Origin: Clostridium sp. BNL1100
GTDB lineage: Bacteria > Bacillota > Clostridia > Acetivibrionales > DSM-1351
Length of the DNA: 64,000 nucleotides
Assembly (NCBI RefSeq): GCF_000244875.1
Contig: NC_016791.1
Span: 1,733,501-1,797,500 of the forward strand
Direction of reading: 5' to 3'
Program-made: the position numbers and the translations under genes
Notes under the pieces: model-generated
What the model was told of the DNA's origin: nothing
Seen by the model: only the letters and a program-made list of their open reading frames with translations
Databases searched by the model: none
Part shown: positions 10,354-20,343 of the stretch, one piece after another
Layout: each line of letters begins with the position of its first letter
Numbering within the stretch: position 1 is the stretch's first letter

Positions 10354-10689
10354 ATAATCACCTTCCCATGTTTTATGTAGTTAAATAAATAGTCTTACAA
10401 CAAAATAATATCATAAAAACAGTGAATAGTTGCAAAAAAAGCTGGAAGATATGTACTAAATTCAATACATCGATCATTAAGCTATGTTAGCACATTTGAT
10501 TTGGTAAATATATATCGTAAAGAACCTTTCGGTTATAAATTTTTAATGTTTTCTGCTTTTTTTCATACAAAATTCCATCATAGTTGAAAATAGTAAAAGT
10601 ATCTTTAATAATATGGAATTTATTCAAATAATATGTTACTATGAACTTGTGTTTTATTTTATTTTATAAACTTACTGGGGGCGAAAAAC
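10354..10689. other. Intergenic region between two divergent genes
   Basis: 336 bases, AT rich, containing the promoters of the minus-strand regulator and the plus-strand chemotaxis receptor. A possible receptor promoter is TTGAAA-N17-AATAAT at about 10592-10620, but it is weak. No small ORF or stable RNA structure is convincing. Confidence 0.4.
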
Positions 10690-11934
10690 ATGTCTATAGG
10701 CAAAAAGATACTGTGTATTGTTATCGGTTGCATAATTATTGTCGGCGGTGGGACAGCCTTATATAGTATTTACGATTTTCCTGTTTATATAATTACGGCA
10801 ATATTCTGTATATTTGCTGTTGCGGTAGGGTTGTGGCTTACTTTTTCTCTTACCATGCCTATCAAAGTGCTTTCACGTGTTGTTGAACGAACTGCGAATT
10901 TTGATTTATCACATGACAAAACATATAACCAGATAAAAGGCAGAAAGGACGAAATAGGTTTTCTTGCAAGAAACCTTTCAACTATGAGGGGTTCGCTGAG
11001 AGAAATACTTGGACTTATGGCTAATGCATCTGAAAAAGTTATTGAAAATTCTCAGCAAGTAGAAAGAATGACCGAAAACTTAAAAGAAAAAGCAGATGAT
11101 ACATTAGCAACTACAGAGCACATATCGGCGTCAATGCAGGAATCAGCCGCTACATCTCATCAGATTAATTTCAGTACTCAGGAAATAAAGAAAAATATTA
11201 ACCTTATTGCCCAAAACTCAGAGGAAGGGGCACAAACAGCAAATGAAGTCAGCGTTAAGGCAAGTGAAATAAAGGAAAGTGCAGTTTTATCAGCAGAGAA
11301 CGCTAATAATGTATACCTTGAAGTTAAACAGCAGCTTCAGGGAGCAATTGATAAGGCTGGAGAGGTTTCTCACATTGATCAGCTTGCTCAGGCCATACTC
11401 CAGATAACGGAACAGACAAACCTGCTTTCACTTAATGCGGCTATAGAAGCAGCAAGAGCAGGCGAAGCAGGAAAAGGTTTTGCTGTAGTAGCAGATGAGA
11501 TAAGAAAGCTTGCAGACCAGTCTTCAAAAACTGCAGCTGATATTAAAAATATAGTAAAGACTGTAAATGAATCAGTAGGCGCATTGACTGACAGTGCAGG
11601 AGTACTTCTGGAATTCGTAGACAAGGAAGTATTAAACGACTATAAGAAGCTTATTGATACAGGCGAGCAGTACTATAACGATTCAGCACAGTTCAGCAAG
11701 ATAATGAATGAATTTAATGACTCTGCAAAGGCTATGAACAATTCCATTACAAACATTGTTACTGCGTTGGAACAGGTTACTTCCAGTGTAAATGAAAGTG
11801 CAGAAGGAGTTGAAGTTATTACAGTTAAAACAGCTGAGGTTGTTGAACACTTTGTAAATGTCAAAGTTTCTACTCAGGATAATCTTGTTGCTTCCAAGAA
11901 GCTAAAGGATCAGGTATCAAAGTTCACATTATAA
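10690..11934 (+). CDS. Methyl-accepting chemotaxis protein without an extracellular sensor domain
   Basis: A 414-residue chemoreceptor. Two hydrophobic helices lie close together (about residues 5-25 and 29-54), leaving almost no external loop, so it probably senses through the membrane, the HAMP segment (about 55-110) or an internal signal. The cytoplasmic signalling hairpin has the canonical tip around residues 235-275 ([35 protein letters not shown]), which contacts CheA and CheW. ATG at 10690 follows GGGGGCG. A terminator after the stop makes it monocistronic. Confidence 0.92.
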   Translation: MSIGKKILCIVIGCIIIVGGGTALYSIYDFPVYIITAIFCIFAVAVGLWLTFSLTMPIKVLSRVVERTANFDLSHDKTYNQIKGRKDEIGFLARNLSTMRGSLREILGLMANASEKVIENSQQVERMTENLKEKADDTLATTEHISASMQESAATSHQINFSTQEIKKNINLIAQNSEEGAQTANEVSVKASEIKESAVLSAENANNVYLEVKQQLQGAIDKAGEVSHIDQLAQAILQITEQTNLLSLNAAIEAARAGEAGKGFAVVADEIRKLADQSSKTAADIKNIVKTVNESVGALTDSAGVLLEFVDKEVLNDYKKLIDTGEQYYNDSAQFSKIMNEFNDSAKAMNNSITNIVTALEQVTSSVNESAEGVEVITVKTAEVVEHFVNVKVSTQDNLVASKKLKDQVSKFTL

Positions 11935-11949
11935 ATGAAAATAAAATTT

Positions 11950-12005
11950 AAAAGCCGCATCTGATAAAGGTTACCATAATACTATTGTCAGTGCGGCTTT
12001 TTTGG
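11950..12005 (+). terminator. Terminator after the chemotaxis receptor gene
   Basis: AAAGCCGCA...TGCGGCTTTTTT stem-loop (arms at about 11951 and 11990) followed by a T run. Confidence 0.8.
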
Positions 12006-12053
12006 GAAATATGACAGGCTAAAACCGCTGTAAATAGCCTTAAAAAAAACTAG

Positions 12054-12082
12054 CTGACTATTTTGTAAAATGATAGTATAAT
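12054..12082 (+). promoter_or_regulatory. Probable promoter of the HD-GYP gene
   Basis: CTGACT at 12054-12059, a 17-base spacer, and a perfect TATAAT at 12077-12082. Confidence 0.55.
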
Positions 12083-12144
12083 ATATAGAGGTTTCCTTAC
12101 TTAGAATTTTATACCCTTATAAATAAATAAAAGTAGGTGCTAAT

Positions 12145-13194
12145 GTGGAAAGAGAATATGTTAAAGTAAGTAAAGACATTATGGATAGTATTTTGGCTGA
12201 TGATGTTTATACCCGTGGAGGGAACATGATAGTTCCGTCTGATACATTGATATCAGAGCATATTATTAAAAAGCTAAAAGCCTTTAGAGTTGAAAGAGTA
12301 ACCATATACAGGTCTCATTCTATTCTTGGCAACGAATATCTTTCAGATATGATTATTAGCGACAGCCAGAAACAATATATTGAGGATGTTAATGCTACCA
12401 AGGCAATATTGCGTAACCTGGCAATAGGTAAGGAATTGGATATTGATAATGTAAAAACCATTACAGATAATATCTATGAGAGACTGGGTGACGTAAATTC
12501 AATAATTGAATGTATTAATTCAATTAAAGTTGCCGATCAATATACATATTCACATTCAGTAAATGTTGCATTTTATGCAATGCTATTGGGTAAGTGGATG
12601 AACCTGAGCAAATTGCAGATTAAAGATCTTGCCATGGCAGGACTTTTGCATGATATAGGCAAATCCAAAATATCCACTGAAATTATAAATAAAAAGGGAC
12701 CACTTAACGACAGCGAGTTTGAGATTATAAAAAGGCATCCCATTTACGGGTATGATATTATTAAAAACATTCCTGAAATTTCAATGGAAATAAAAAGAGC
12801 AGTTATATTGCATCACGAAAAGGAAAATGGTACAGGTTATCCATTTGGTATTCAGGGCAATAAAAAGAATCTTTATGCAAAAATAATTACTGCTGCAGAT
12901 ATATTTGATGCAATAACGTCCGAAAGGGTTTACAAAGAAAAGCAGACACCATTCTCGGCATTTAAGGAGATGGAGAAAATAGGGTACGATATTGTTGACC
13001 CTATGGTAATGGGTATAATGTTTGATAATATGCCAAGGTATTATATCGGTTCAAAGGTAAAGCTTGACAACGGCGAAATTGGGGAAGTAGTCTACGTTCC
13101 AAGTTCTTGTGCCTATGCCCCCGTTGTAAAAATAAACGAGGACTTTGTTGACTTTGCAAAAGAAAAAGAAGCACTTATAAGTGAACTGCTGTAG
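12145..13194 (+). CDS. HD-GYP domain protein (putative cyclic-di-GMP phosphodiesterase)
   Basis: A 349-residue protein. The HD-GYP domain occupies about residues 125-300, with metal-binding and signature motifs HSVNVA, LLHDIGKSKI, HPIYGYDI and HHEKENGTGYP; the complete HHExxNGxGYP motif supports cyclic-di-GMP hydrolysis. The N-terminal ~120 residues contain no recognised sensor and no membrane segment, so the protein is probably cytosolic. The start is GTG at 12145; the ATG two bases earlier is out of frame. It is convergent with a LysR gene only two bases away, and the last codons form one arm of a 14-bp inverted repeat. Confidence 0.88.
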   Translation: MEREYVKVSKDIMDSILADDVYTRGGNMIVPSDTLISEHIIKKLKAFRVERVTIYRSHSILGNEYLSDMIISDSQKQYIEDVNATKAILRNLAIGKELDIDNVKTITDNIYERLGDVNSIIECINSIKVADQYTYSHSVNVAFYAMLLGKWMNLSKLQIKDLAMAGLLHDIGKSKISTEIINKKGPLNDSEFEIIKRHPIYGYDIIKNIPEISMEIKRAVILHHEKENGTGYPFGIQGNKKNLYAKIITAADIFDAITSERVYKEKQTPFSAFKEMEKIGYDIVDPMVMGIMFDNMPRYYIGSKVKLDNGEIGEVVYVPSSCAYAPVVKINEDFVDFAKEKEALISELL

Positions 13195-13216
13195 TTTTAT
13201 ATCAGTTCACTTATAA
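13175..13216. terminator. 14-bp perfect inverted repeat spanning two convergent gene ends
   Basis: TTATAAGTGAACTG (13175-13188) is repeated inverted at 13203-13216 with a 14-base loop. Both arms lie inside coding sequence, encoding the similar C-termini ISELL (HD-GYP) and ISELI (LysR). It probably acts as a bidirectional terminator. Confidence 0.6.
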
Positions 13217-14075
13217 AAGTTTTGACTGCTTTAGATAACACCACGTTTTTCATGGTGACAACCCCTATACTTCTTGGTGGTAGGGGTTCTTTTGATATAA
13301 TCTGGAATAATTCGCCTGATTTTATTGCATCTACTGCACTTTCCTTTAGTACACAGGCTATTCCTGTACCTATTTTTGCGAATTCAACCAGAAGGTCTAG
13401 ACTTTCCAGCTCTATTTCAGGAGAACATGTTAGGCCTTGGCTTTGGAAGAAACGATCAACAGATTTTCTGGTTGAACTGTCCGACTGTAACAATACAAGA
13501 GGATATTTGTTCAATTCCTGCAAGGTTATTTCCCTTCCCTTTAATTCTTTAAACTTATCTGATGCTACAAAAATATCCTGAACAGAAATAAAAGAAACAG
13601 CATTAAACATATCCTGGTTAACCGGCAGGGTAGAAATGGCAATATCTATAAGGCCCCCTTTTAAAACGTCCAGTAGTTGGGGAGTTGTTCTATTGATAAC
13701 CTTAACCATAATATTCGGGTACATTTGTCCGAATTTTTTTATATATGGCATTATGAAGTATTTGCAGATTGAATCGCTTACTCCTATTCGGATTTCACCG
13801 GCAGTGAGGCCTTCAAATTCCTGAAGCTTTTCTTCCGCAGTTTTCAAAAAATTATAGGCCTGTGAAACATAACTGAAAAGAAGCTCGCCTTCATTTGTTA
13901 GCTGGATATTTCTCGACTTTCTGTAGAATAATGTTACTCCAAGCTGCTTTTCAAGACCCTTAACAGACTGGCTTACGGCCGACTGTGTTATAAAAAGTTT
14001 ACGTGCTGCCTCTGAAAAGCTTTTATTTTCAGCACACTGATAAAATATTTTATATAACTCAAAGTTAATATCCAT
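13197..14075 (-). CDS. LysR-family transcriptional regulator
   Basis: A 292-residue LysR regulator. The N-terminal winged helix-turn-helix (about residues 2-60) contains FSEAARKLFITQSAVSQSVK, the standard LysR recognition segment; a type 2 periplasmic-binding fold for the inducer follows (about 90-290). It is divergent from purL, with a 117-base shared intergenic region containing a 9-bp inverted repeat that could be its operator. The target is therefore possibly purL or its own gene; the inducer is unknown. It is convergent with the HD-GYP gene. Confidence 0.9.
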   Translation of the reverse strand: MDINFELYKIFYQCAENKSFSEAARKLFITQSAVSQSVKGLEKQLGVTLFYRKSRNIQLTNEGELLFSYVSQAYNFLKTAEEKLQEFEGLTAGEIRIGVSDSICKYFIMPYIKKFGQMYPNIMVKVINRTTPQLLDVLKGGLIDIAISTLPVNQDMFNAVSFISVQDIFVASDKFKELKGREITLQELNKYPLVLLQSDSSTRKSVDRFFQSQGLTCSPEIELESLDLLVEFAKIGTGIACVLKESAVDAIKSGELFQIISKEPLPPRSIGVVTMKNVVLSKAVKTFISELI

Positions 14076-14099
14076 AAGTACTCCTAATACAACGTATTA

Positions 14100-14124
14100 A
14101 ATATATTAATTTTACTAATATATT
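14100..14124. promoter_or_regulatory. Inverted repeat, candidate LysR operator between the LysR gene and purL
   Basis: AATATATTA (14100-14108), a 7-base spacer, then TAATATATT (14116-14124): a perfect 9-bp dyad of the size of a LysR site, located in the divergent intergenic region. Its AT-only composition lowers confidence. Confidence 0.45.
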
Positions 14125-14192
14125 TTATCATAATATAATTACAATTAGAAAGATTATTCGAATGAATTTATATATATTAGGAGGACTGCCAA

Positions 14193-17100
14193 ATGAAAAG
14201 TACTGTAAAGAGATTATTTGTTGTAAAGAAACATCCTTATGACGTTGAAGCACAGGGACTTTTAAAGGATTTGAGAGAAACGCTGGGAATAAAGTCATTG
14301 AATTCTTTAAAAATAGTAAACAGATATGATGTGGAAGGTATAAGCGATTCTGAATATCAGTTGGCAAGAAATACTATCTTTTCCGAACCAACAGTTGATT
14401 TTGCGTATGATGAGGAGTATGAAATTCCTTCAGAATGCAGAGCTTTTGCTGTTGAATATCTTCCGGGACAATACGATCAAAGGGCTGATTCTGCTGCCCA
14501 ATGCATACAGCTTTTGACACAAGGCGACAGACCTGATATAAACACTGCCAGAGTAATAGTTTTAGAGGGCAGCATTAATGAAGAAGAATTCAATTCAATA
14601 AAAAAGTACTATATAAATCCCGTTGAAAGCAGGGAAGCAAAGTTGGCAAAGCCTGAAACTCTTAAATCTCAGGCTGAACAGCCGGAAGATGTTTCTACTC
14701 TTGACGGCTTTATATCCATGGATGAAAAACAACTTTCCGAGCTTTTAAGGGAAATGGGTTTTGCAATGTCTTTTGACGACATAGTTTTCTGCCAGAGCTA
14801 CTTTAAAAATACTGAGAAGCGAGACCCTTCTGTAACAGAAATGAGAATGATAGACACTTACTGGTCGGATCACTGCAGACATACAACCTTTCTTACCTGT
14901 ATTGACAGTGTAAAGTTTGAAAAAGGCAGATTTACTGAAATCATTGAGGAAACCTACAAGGACTACATAGAAAAAAGAGAGGATATCTACAAGGAGCGTA
15001 ACGACAAAGACATATGCCTTATGGATGTAGCTCTTATGGCAATGAAAGCACTGAAAAAACAAGGAAAACTAAACGACCTTGACCTCTCTGATGAAATAAA
15101 TGCATGCAGTATTGTTGTTAATGCTGATGTAAACGGAAAAAATGAAGAGTGGCTCGTAATGTTTAAAAATGAGACACATAACCATCCTACAGAAATCGAG
15201 CCTTTTGGTGGAGCTGCAACATGTCTTGGAGGTGCTATCAGAGACCCGTTATCAGGAAGAGTTTATGTATACCAGGCAATGAGGGTAACCGGAAGTGGCG
15301 ACCCAAGAACAAAGCTCGAAGATACTATACAAGGCAAGTTGCCTCAGAAGAAAATAACCACCGGAGCAGCTTTGGGATACAGTTCCTACGGAAATCAGAT
15401 AGGTCTTGCTACCGGACAAGTAGCTGAAATTTACGACGAGGGCTATGTTGCAAAAAGAATGGAAATCGGTGCCGTAATCGGTGCAGCACCAAGAAAAAAC
15501 GTTGTAAGGGTGCAGCCGGAGGCAGGAGACAAGATAGTGCTTCTAGGAGGAAGAACAGGACGAGACGGCTGTGGAGGAGCAACCGGTTCATCAAAGGCAC
15601 ATACTGAAGAATCTCTCATGACATGCGGTGCTGAGGTTCAGAAGGGTAATGCTCCTACAGAGAGAAAAATACAGCGTTTATTCAGAAATCCTGATGTAAG
15701 TACATTGATAAAAAGATGTAATGACTTTGGTGCAGGCGGTGTTTCCGTTGCAATTGGAGAATTGGCTGACGGACTTGAAATAAATCTTGACGCAGTACCA
15801 AAGAAATATGAAGGTTTGGACGGAACAGAACTGGCAATTTCAGAGTCACAAGAGCGTATGGCAGTTGTTGTTGAAGCTTGCGATGTGGAAAAATTCATAG
15901 CCCATGCAGCAGAAGAAAATTTGGAAGCAGTTGTTGTTGCGGAAGTAAAGGCAGAACCAAGACTTAAAATGTCATGGAGAGGAAATCAAATAGTTGATTT
16001 AAGCCGTGAATTCCTGAATTCAAACGGTGCAAAGCAACGAATAGACATAGAGATTTCAGCACCAAAAGAAATAACATATTTTGATGAATGTAATGAAATA
16101 GAGATAGACAGTATAAAAGAATACTGGGTTAAAAATCTGCAAAATCTTAACAGATGCAGCCAAAAAGGATTGATTGAAAGATTTGATTCAACAATAGGTG
16201 CAAATACAGTACTTATGCCTTTCGGTGGAAAAACTCAGCTTACTCCTGCGGAAGGTATGGCTGCAAAGCTGCCTCTTATGGAAGGTGATACAACAACCGG
16301 AACACTTATGTCCTTTGGATACAATCCTGATATATCAAAATGGAGTCCTTTTCATGGAGCAGTATATGCTGTTGTAGAATCAATTGCAAAAATTGTTGCT
16401 ATGGGTGGTGATTACAGCAAAGCAAGGCTGACACTACAGGAGTATTTTGAAAAGCCCGGAAAAGATGCAAAGCGTTGGGGAAAACCTCTTAGCGCTTTAC
16501 TTGGTGCGTACTATGCACAGATGAAGCTGGGAACGGCAGCTATCGGCGGAAAGGACAGTATGTCAGGAAGCTTTATGGACATGGATGTTCCGCCGACATT
16601 GGTTTCCTTTGCTGTAAACACAGTCAATGTAGAAAATGTAGTTTCAAATGAATTCAAAGCTGTAGGAAGCAAGGTTGTACTCCTAAAAGTAAAACTTGAC
16701 GATAATATGCTTCCTGATTTTGATGAGCTTGACAAAGTATACAGTCGTGTCAATAAGCTTGCCAAAGAAAAAGCTATACTCTCTGCAAGCTCTGTAAGAT
16801 CAGGCGGTATTGCTGAAATAATCAGCAAAATGGCATTTGGAAATATGATAGGATTCAAGCTTGAAGGGATAGGGGATGTTTCACTTCTGTTTAAACCTTT
16901 CTATGGTTCTTTAATCCTTGAAATACCTGAAAACATAGATTTGACAAAGGTTCTTGAAGGACTTAGATACACTGTATTGGGTGTTACAACAGGCAATTCT
17001 GAAATTAATATAAACGGAACTTTAATTGAACTTAATGAACTTGCATCTAAATGGCAGGAGCCTTTAGAAAAGGTCTTCCCTACAAGGGTAACGGAAGAAC

Positions 17101-17963
17101 AGAAAAATGTAGTTGCATATAGTTATGAGGCAAAAACAAAAGTAAAACCTTCTGTAAAGCTTGCAAAGCCAAGAGTATTTATTCCTGTATTTCCGGGAAC
17201 AAACTGTGAATACGATACCAGAAAGGTATTTGAAAATACCGGAGGAATCGTAGAAACACTGGTAATAAAGAATATGACGCATAATGACATCGAAGAGTCT
17301 ATAAAGAGAATGGAAACACTGATAGATAATTCTCAGATAATCATGATTCCCGGAGGTTTCAGTGCCGGCGACGAACCTGAAGGATCAGGCAAGTTTATTG
17401 CCACTGCTTTCAGAAATCCTGTTGTCAGTGAAGCTGTCATGAAGCTTCTGAAAAACAGAGACGGATTGGTTTTGGGTATTTGTAACGGATTCCAGGCACT
17501 TGTTAAGTTAGGTCTTCTTCCATTCGGTGAAATAAGAGAAATTGACGAGGCATGTCCTACACTGACCTTTAATACAATAGGACGACATCAATCCAGTCTA
17601 GTTAAAACAAGAATAGCATCAAACCTTTCACCATGGCTCAATAACGTAAAGGTTGGTGATATTCATACAGTAGCAATATCTCACGGTGAAGGACGGTTTA
17701 CTGCAAGCAGTGACGTTCTGGCTGCACTGGAAGCAAATGGACAAATAGCGACACAGTATGTTGATCTTGATGGAAAGCCCACTTATGATATATCATACAA
17801 TCCTAACGGCTCAATAAATGCCATAGAAGGTATTACAAGCCCCGATGGTAGAGTTTTCGGTAAGATGGGACATTCCGAAAGAATAGGTACAAACCTGTAC
17901 AAAAATGTACCAGGTGAAAAAGATCAGAAAATTTTCCAAGCCGGAATCGAGTATTTTGGGTAA
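14193..17963 (+). CDS. purL: Phosphoribosylformylglycinamidine synthase, single-chain form
   Basis: A 1256-residue FGAM synthase that converts FGAR, glutamine and ATP to FGAM in purine synthesis. It has the large one-chain layout: N-terminal PurS-like part, two AIR-synthase-like ATPase halves (motifs YWSDHCRHTTF and FKNETHNHPTEIEPFGGAAT near residues 225-345), and a C-terminal class I glutamine amidotransferase with PGGFSAGDE and GICNGFQ, whose nucleophile would be Cys1097. Many Firmicutes instead use separate PurL, PurQ and PurS, so this is the large clostridial type. No other pur gene is adjacent. ATG at 14193 follows a strong AGGAGG. It is divergent from a LysR regulator. Confidence 0.96.
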   Translation: MKSTVKRLFVVKKHPYDVEAQGLLKDLRETLGIKSLNSLKIVNRYDVEGISDSEYQLARNTIFSEPTVDFAYDEEYEIPSECRAFAVEYLPGQYDQRADSAAQCIQLLTQGDRPDINTARVIVLEGSINEEEFNSIKKYYINPVESREAKLAKPETLKSQAEQPEDVSTLDGFISMDEKQLSELLREMGFAMSFDDIVFCQSYFKNTEKRDPSVTEMRMIDTYWSDHCRHTTFLTCIDSVKFEKGRFTEIIEETYKDYIEKREDIYKERNDKDICLMDVALMAMKALKKQGKLNDLDLSDEINACSIVVNADVNGKNEEWLVMFKNETHNHPTEIEPFGGAATCLGGAIRDPLSGRVYVYQAMRVTGSGDPRTKLEDTIQGKLPQKKITTGAALGYSSYGNQIGLATGQVAEIYDEGYVAKRMEIGAVIGAAPRKNVVRVQPEAGDKIVLLGGRTGRDGCGGATGSSKAHTEESLMTCGAEVQKGNAPTERKIQRLFRNPDVSTLIKRCNDFGAGGVSVAIGELADGLEINLDAVPKKYEGLDGTELAISESQERMAVVVEACDVEKFIAHAAEENLEAVVVAEVKAEPRLKMSWRGNQIVDLSREFLNSNGAKQRIDIEISAPKEITYFDECNEIEIDSIKEYWVKNLQNLNRCSQKGLIERFDSTIGANTVLMPFGGKTQLTPAEGMAAKLPLMEGDTTTGTLMSFGYNPDISKWSPFHGAVYAVVESIAKIVAMGGDYSKARLTLQEYFEKPGKDAKRWGKPLSALLGAYYAQMKLGTAAIGGKDSMSGSFMDMDVPPTLVSFAVNTVNVENVVSNEFKAVGSKVVLLKVKLDDNMLPDFDELDKVYSRVNKLAKEKAILSASSVRSGGIAEIISKMAFGNMIGFKLEGIGDVSLLFKPFYGSLILEIPENIDLTKVLEGLRYTVLGVTTGNSEININGTLIELNELASKWQEPLEKVFPTRVTEEQKNVVAYSYEAKTKVKPSVKLAKPRVFIPVFPGTNCEYDTRKVFENTGGIVETLVIKNMTHNDIEESIKRMETLIDNSQIIMIPGGFSAGDEPEGSGKFIATAFRNPVVSEAVMKLLKNRDGLVLGICNGFQALVKLGLLPFGEIREIDEACPTLTFNTIGRHQSSLVKTRIASNLSPWLNNVKVGDIHTVAISHGEGRFTASSDVLAALEANGQIATQYVDLDGKPTYDISYNPNGSINAIEGITSPDGRVFGKMGHSERIGTNLYKNVPGEKDQKIFQAGIEYFG

Positions 17964-18068
17964 TAGTTGAATAAATCATAGCTGGTACAAATAATGGCAA
18001 AACTGATGACAGCCCAAAGAAAACATGTTATCATGAAAAAAAGCGGTTATATTCGGAGGTGGCTATTT

Positions 18069-18869
18069 ATGAAGATTTCGTTTTCCACATTGGGCTGTCC
18101 GGGATGGAGTTGGGAGGATATGCTTTCAACTGCAAAGGATATAGGTTTTGACGGTATTGAAGTAAGGGGTATCGGCAATGAACTTTATGTACCTAAAGAA
18201 AAACATTTTTCAAACGATAACATAGAACTTACAAAGAAGAAATTGACTAAAATAGGTCTTGAATTACCTTGTTTGACTTCAGCGTGTTTTTTATTTGACA
18301 AGGCCAATATAGATAAACATATAAAAGAAGGTATTGATTATATTGATTTGGCTCAAAAGCTGGGTACGCCTTATGTAAGGGTTTTAGGAGATGCTCAGCC
18401 GCAACCTTCTGAAATAGATATTGATTTTGTTGCTGAAAGCCTTAAAATTCTTGCAGTCGAGGCAAAGGGGAAAGGTGTTAAATTATTAGTTGAAACCAAC
18501 GGTGTATTTGCCGATTCAAAGGTTATGAAAGCATTGCTGAATAAAGTTAACTCAGACAGTGTTGGAGTACTTTGGGATATACATCACCCTGTCAGGTTTT
18601 TTAATGAATCGTTGGAATACACATACAGTAATTTGAAGGAACACATATGTTTCGTACACATCAAGGATTCAATAGTTGTTGATGGTACCATTAAATACAA
18701 AATGACCGGTTACGGTGATATTCCGGTGAAAGCTGCTGTTGAACTTCTCAAAGAGAACGGCTATAACGGATATGTCTCCCTTGAATGGGTAAAAAGATGG
18801 TGTCTTGACCTTGAGGAACCGGGTATCGTTTTTGCTCACTTTGCAGGGTATATGAAAAGTATAATATAA
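18069..18869 (+). CDS. Sugar phosphate isomerase/epimerase-like TIM-barrel protein
   Basis: A 266-residue protein of the xylose isomerase-like / AP endonuclease 2 TIM-barrel superfamily. Typical pieces are FSTLGCPGWSWEDML at the N-terminus, GFDGIEVRG, the metal-ligand glutamate region LLVETNGVF, LWDIHHP, FVHIKDS and a final SLEWVKRW. The real substrate cannot be read. A longer frame back to 17994 exists, but the ATG at 18069 has GGAGG nine bases upstream and starts at the first beta strand, so it is preferred. A strong terminator follows; the gene stands alone downstream of purL. Confidence 0.85.
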   Translation: MKISFSTLGCPGWSWEDMLSTAKDIGFDGIEVRGIGNELYVPKEKHFSNDNIELTKKKLTKIGLELPCLTSACFLFDKANIDKHIKEGIDYIDLAQKLGTPYVRVLGDAQPQPSEIDIDFVAESLKILAVEAKGKGVKLLVETNGVFADSKVMKALLNKVNSDSVGVLWDIHHPVRFFNESLEYTYSNLKEHICFVHIKDSIVVDGTIKYKMTGYGDIPVKAAVELLKENGYNGYVSLEWVKRWCLDLEEPGIVFAHFAGYMKSII

Positions 18870-18882
18870 GATTTATAAAATC

Positions 18883-18926
18883 AGGGGTTGTTGCAAAACA
18901 AATTAGTTTTGTAACAGCCCCTTTTA
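18883..18926 (+). terminator. Terminator after the TIM-barrel gene
   Basis: AGGGGTTGTTGCAAAAC pairs with GTTTTGTAACAGCCCCTT around a short loop, followed by TTT. Confidence 0.8.
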
Positions 18927-19008
18927 TAATGCAAATAGGAAATAATTGTTTAAATGTAAGGTAATATGTTATTATTCTTACAACATTATGACTTGCAGGA
19001 GTGATATC

Positions 19009-19809
19009 ATGAAAAGAATACCCTTGTGTCTGGTAATGGCTGCATTTATTATATTAAGCAGCTGCGGCAGTGACAACACAGTGTTTCCTAAACACAGTAC
19101 ATATAGCTATAATAATGGTTCGGTAAAGGTAAATAAGTCAATAAAGACACTTAATATCAACATAGATTCAGGAAATTTACAAATATACTGCTGGGATAAT
19201 GATGAAATTAAATATGAAGCAAAACATGTTGTCCGTGGGAATAAGTCCGATGAAGCTCTGCAGAAACTTTTGAAGAAATATTCTATTAAATCAAGTCAAA
19301 AAGAAAAAACAACATTTATTACAGTCTCTTACGCCGGTAAAATTAAAAAACCTCAGGATTTTTATAGTGAAATAAAGTTAACTGTTCCCCGGACTATTAA
19401 AAATATATCTATAAAACAAGATGTAGGATCTATACTAATTGAGGACAAATTTGAGGGGGATATCACAGGAGACGTGGATTCTGCTAACACTGAAATTAAG
19501 GCAATGAACGGAAAACTCATTTGGAAATGTGATACAGGAAACTTTCGCCTTGATTCGGGAAAGCTTTTGAGGGATTCCACAATAAATATAACAGCCGGAA
19601 ATATATCATCAAATGCCGAGTGCCAGGATAATTCACAGTATGTATTTAAGACAGGTGCGGGCAATGTAGAATTAAGCTTTCCTAAGGATTCGGATGTTAC
19701 AGTAGACAGTTACGGTACACTACAAAATAATCAGTTCACGGGTATAGATGGTAGCATAAAAATCAAAGCATCCACGGACATGGGTAAAATATCAATTAAT
19801 GGATATTGA
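19009..19809 (+). CDS. Lipoprotein with DUF4097-like beta-repeat domain
   Basis: A 266-residue exported lipoprotein. The N-terminus is a lipoprotein signal peptide with lipobox LSSC (Cys about residue 20). The rest consists of short beta-strand repeats of the type LNINIDSGNLQIY, SIKQDVGSILIED and INITAGNISSNA, as in the DUF4097 family of putative adhesin-like beta-helix proteins. It would be anchored to the outer face of the cell membrane. The ATG at 19009 (GCAGGAG upstream) is preferred over an upstream frame extension because it begins the signal peptide. Function unknown. Confidence 0.78.
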   Translation: MKRIPLCLVMAAFIILSSCGSDNTVFPKHSTYSYNNGSVKVNKSIKTLNINIDSGNLQIYCWDNDEIKYEAKHVVRGNKSDEALQKLLKKYSIKSSQKEKTTFITVSYAGKIKKPQDFYSEIKLTVPRTIKNISIKQDVGSILIEDKFEGDITGDVDSANTEIKAMNGKLIWKCDTGNFRLDSGKLLRDSTINITAGNISSNAECQDNSQYVFKTGAGNVELSFPKDSDVTVDSYGTLQNNQFTGIDGSIKIKASTDMGKISINGY

Positions 19810-20343
19810 TACACACCTTTTACAAAATTAATTAAAAAAAGTCTTTACTAAAAATTACTATATATTGTATAATAAGGATGATTGAGAGTCTCTTAATGAT
19901 AACAAATAAAAAGGAGGTGAATACAGAGTAGGAGGAATCCGTCTACAAATTTTTTCACTGGATAAATTTCAAAGTGGTTATATGATGGGAACAGTAGCAC
20001 CATTTATAAATGTACGAAATTGTAATAAAATCACTTCATTTAAGTTCTCGGAACATAAATAAAACAAATTTATGGTACCGATAACAGCCTAAAATATTAA
20101 ATATAGCCAATATAATAAAATTTCCATTTAAATTGCTGAATAATGCTAAATATTTTTACAATCGTATGTGATCAGGCAGGTGTTGTGTAAAACAGCTGGC
20201 CTTTTGGGTTGTTTATAATACGGTTGGAAGAAGCTATAAATATTGACCCTTGGAAGACATCTGTGATTAGTATGTAAACGTCACTCCGGGAGAAAGTTAT
20301 ATCAAAATATAACAGAAGACTATAATAAAGAGGGGGAAAAGAT
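19810..20343. other. 534-base intergenic region before the CE15 gene
   Basis: A possible promoter lies at about 19845-19875 (TTTACT, 18 bases, TATAAT). It is followed by two strong Shine-Dalgarno-like sequences (AAAGGAGG at about 19911 and TAGGAGG at about 19930) with no start codon at the right distance. Nearer the esterase gene are an imperfect hairpin (CAGGTGTT...AACAGCTG, about 20175-20200) and a perfect 7-bp hairpin GTTATAT-CAAA-ATATAAC (20296-20313), which is in the probable leader of the esterase mRNA. No known riboswitch was recognised. Confidence 0.4.

Noticed and set aside
17994-18068. Longer start for the TIM-barrel gene
   Set aside because: The extension lacks a ribosome site and contains no conserved sequence; the ATG at 18069 has an ideal GGAGG.
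20160-20300. Possible riboswitch (cyclic-di-GMP type) before the esterase gene
   Set aside because: Some hairpins exist, but the conserved core bases of the known classes are not present.
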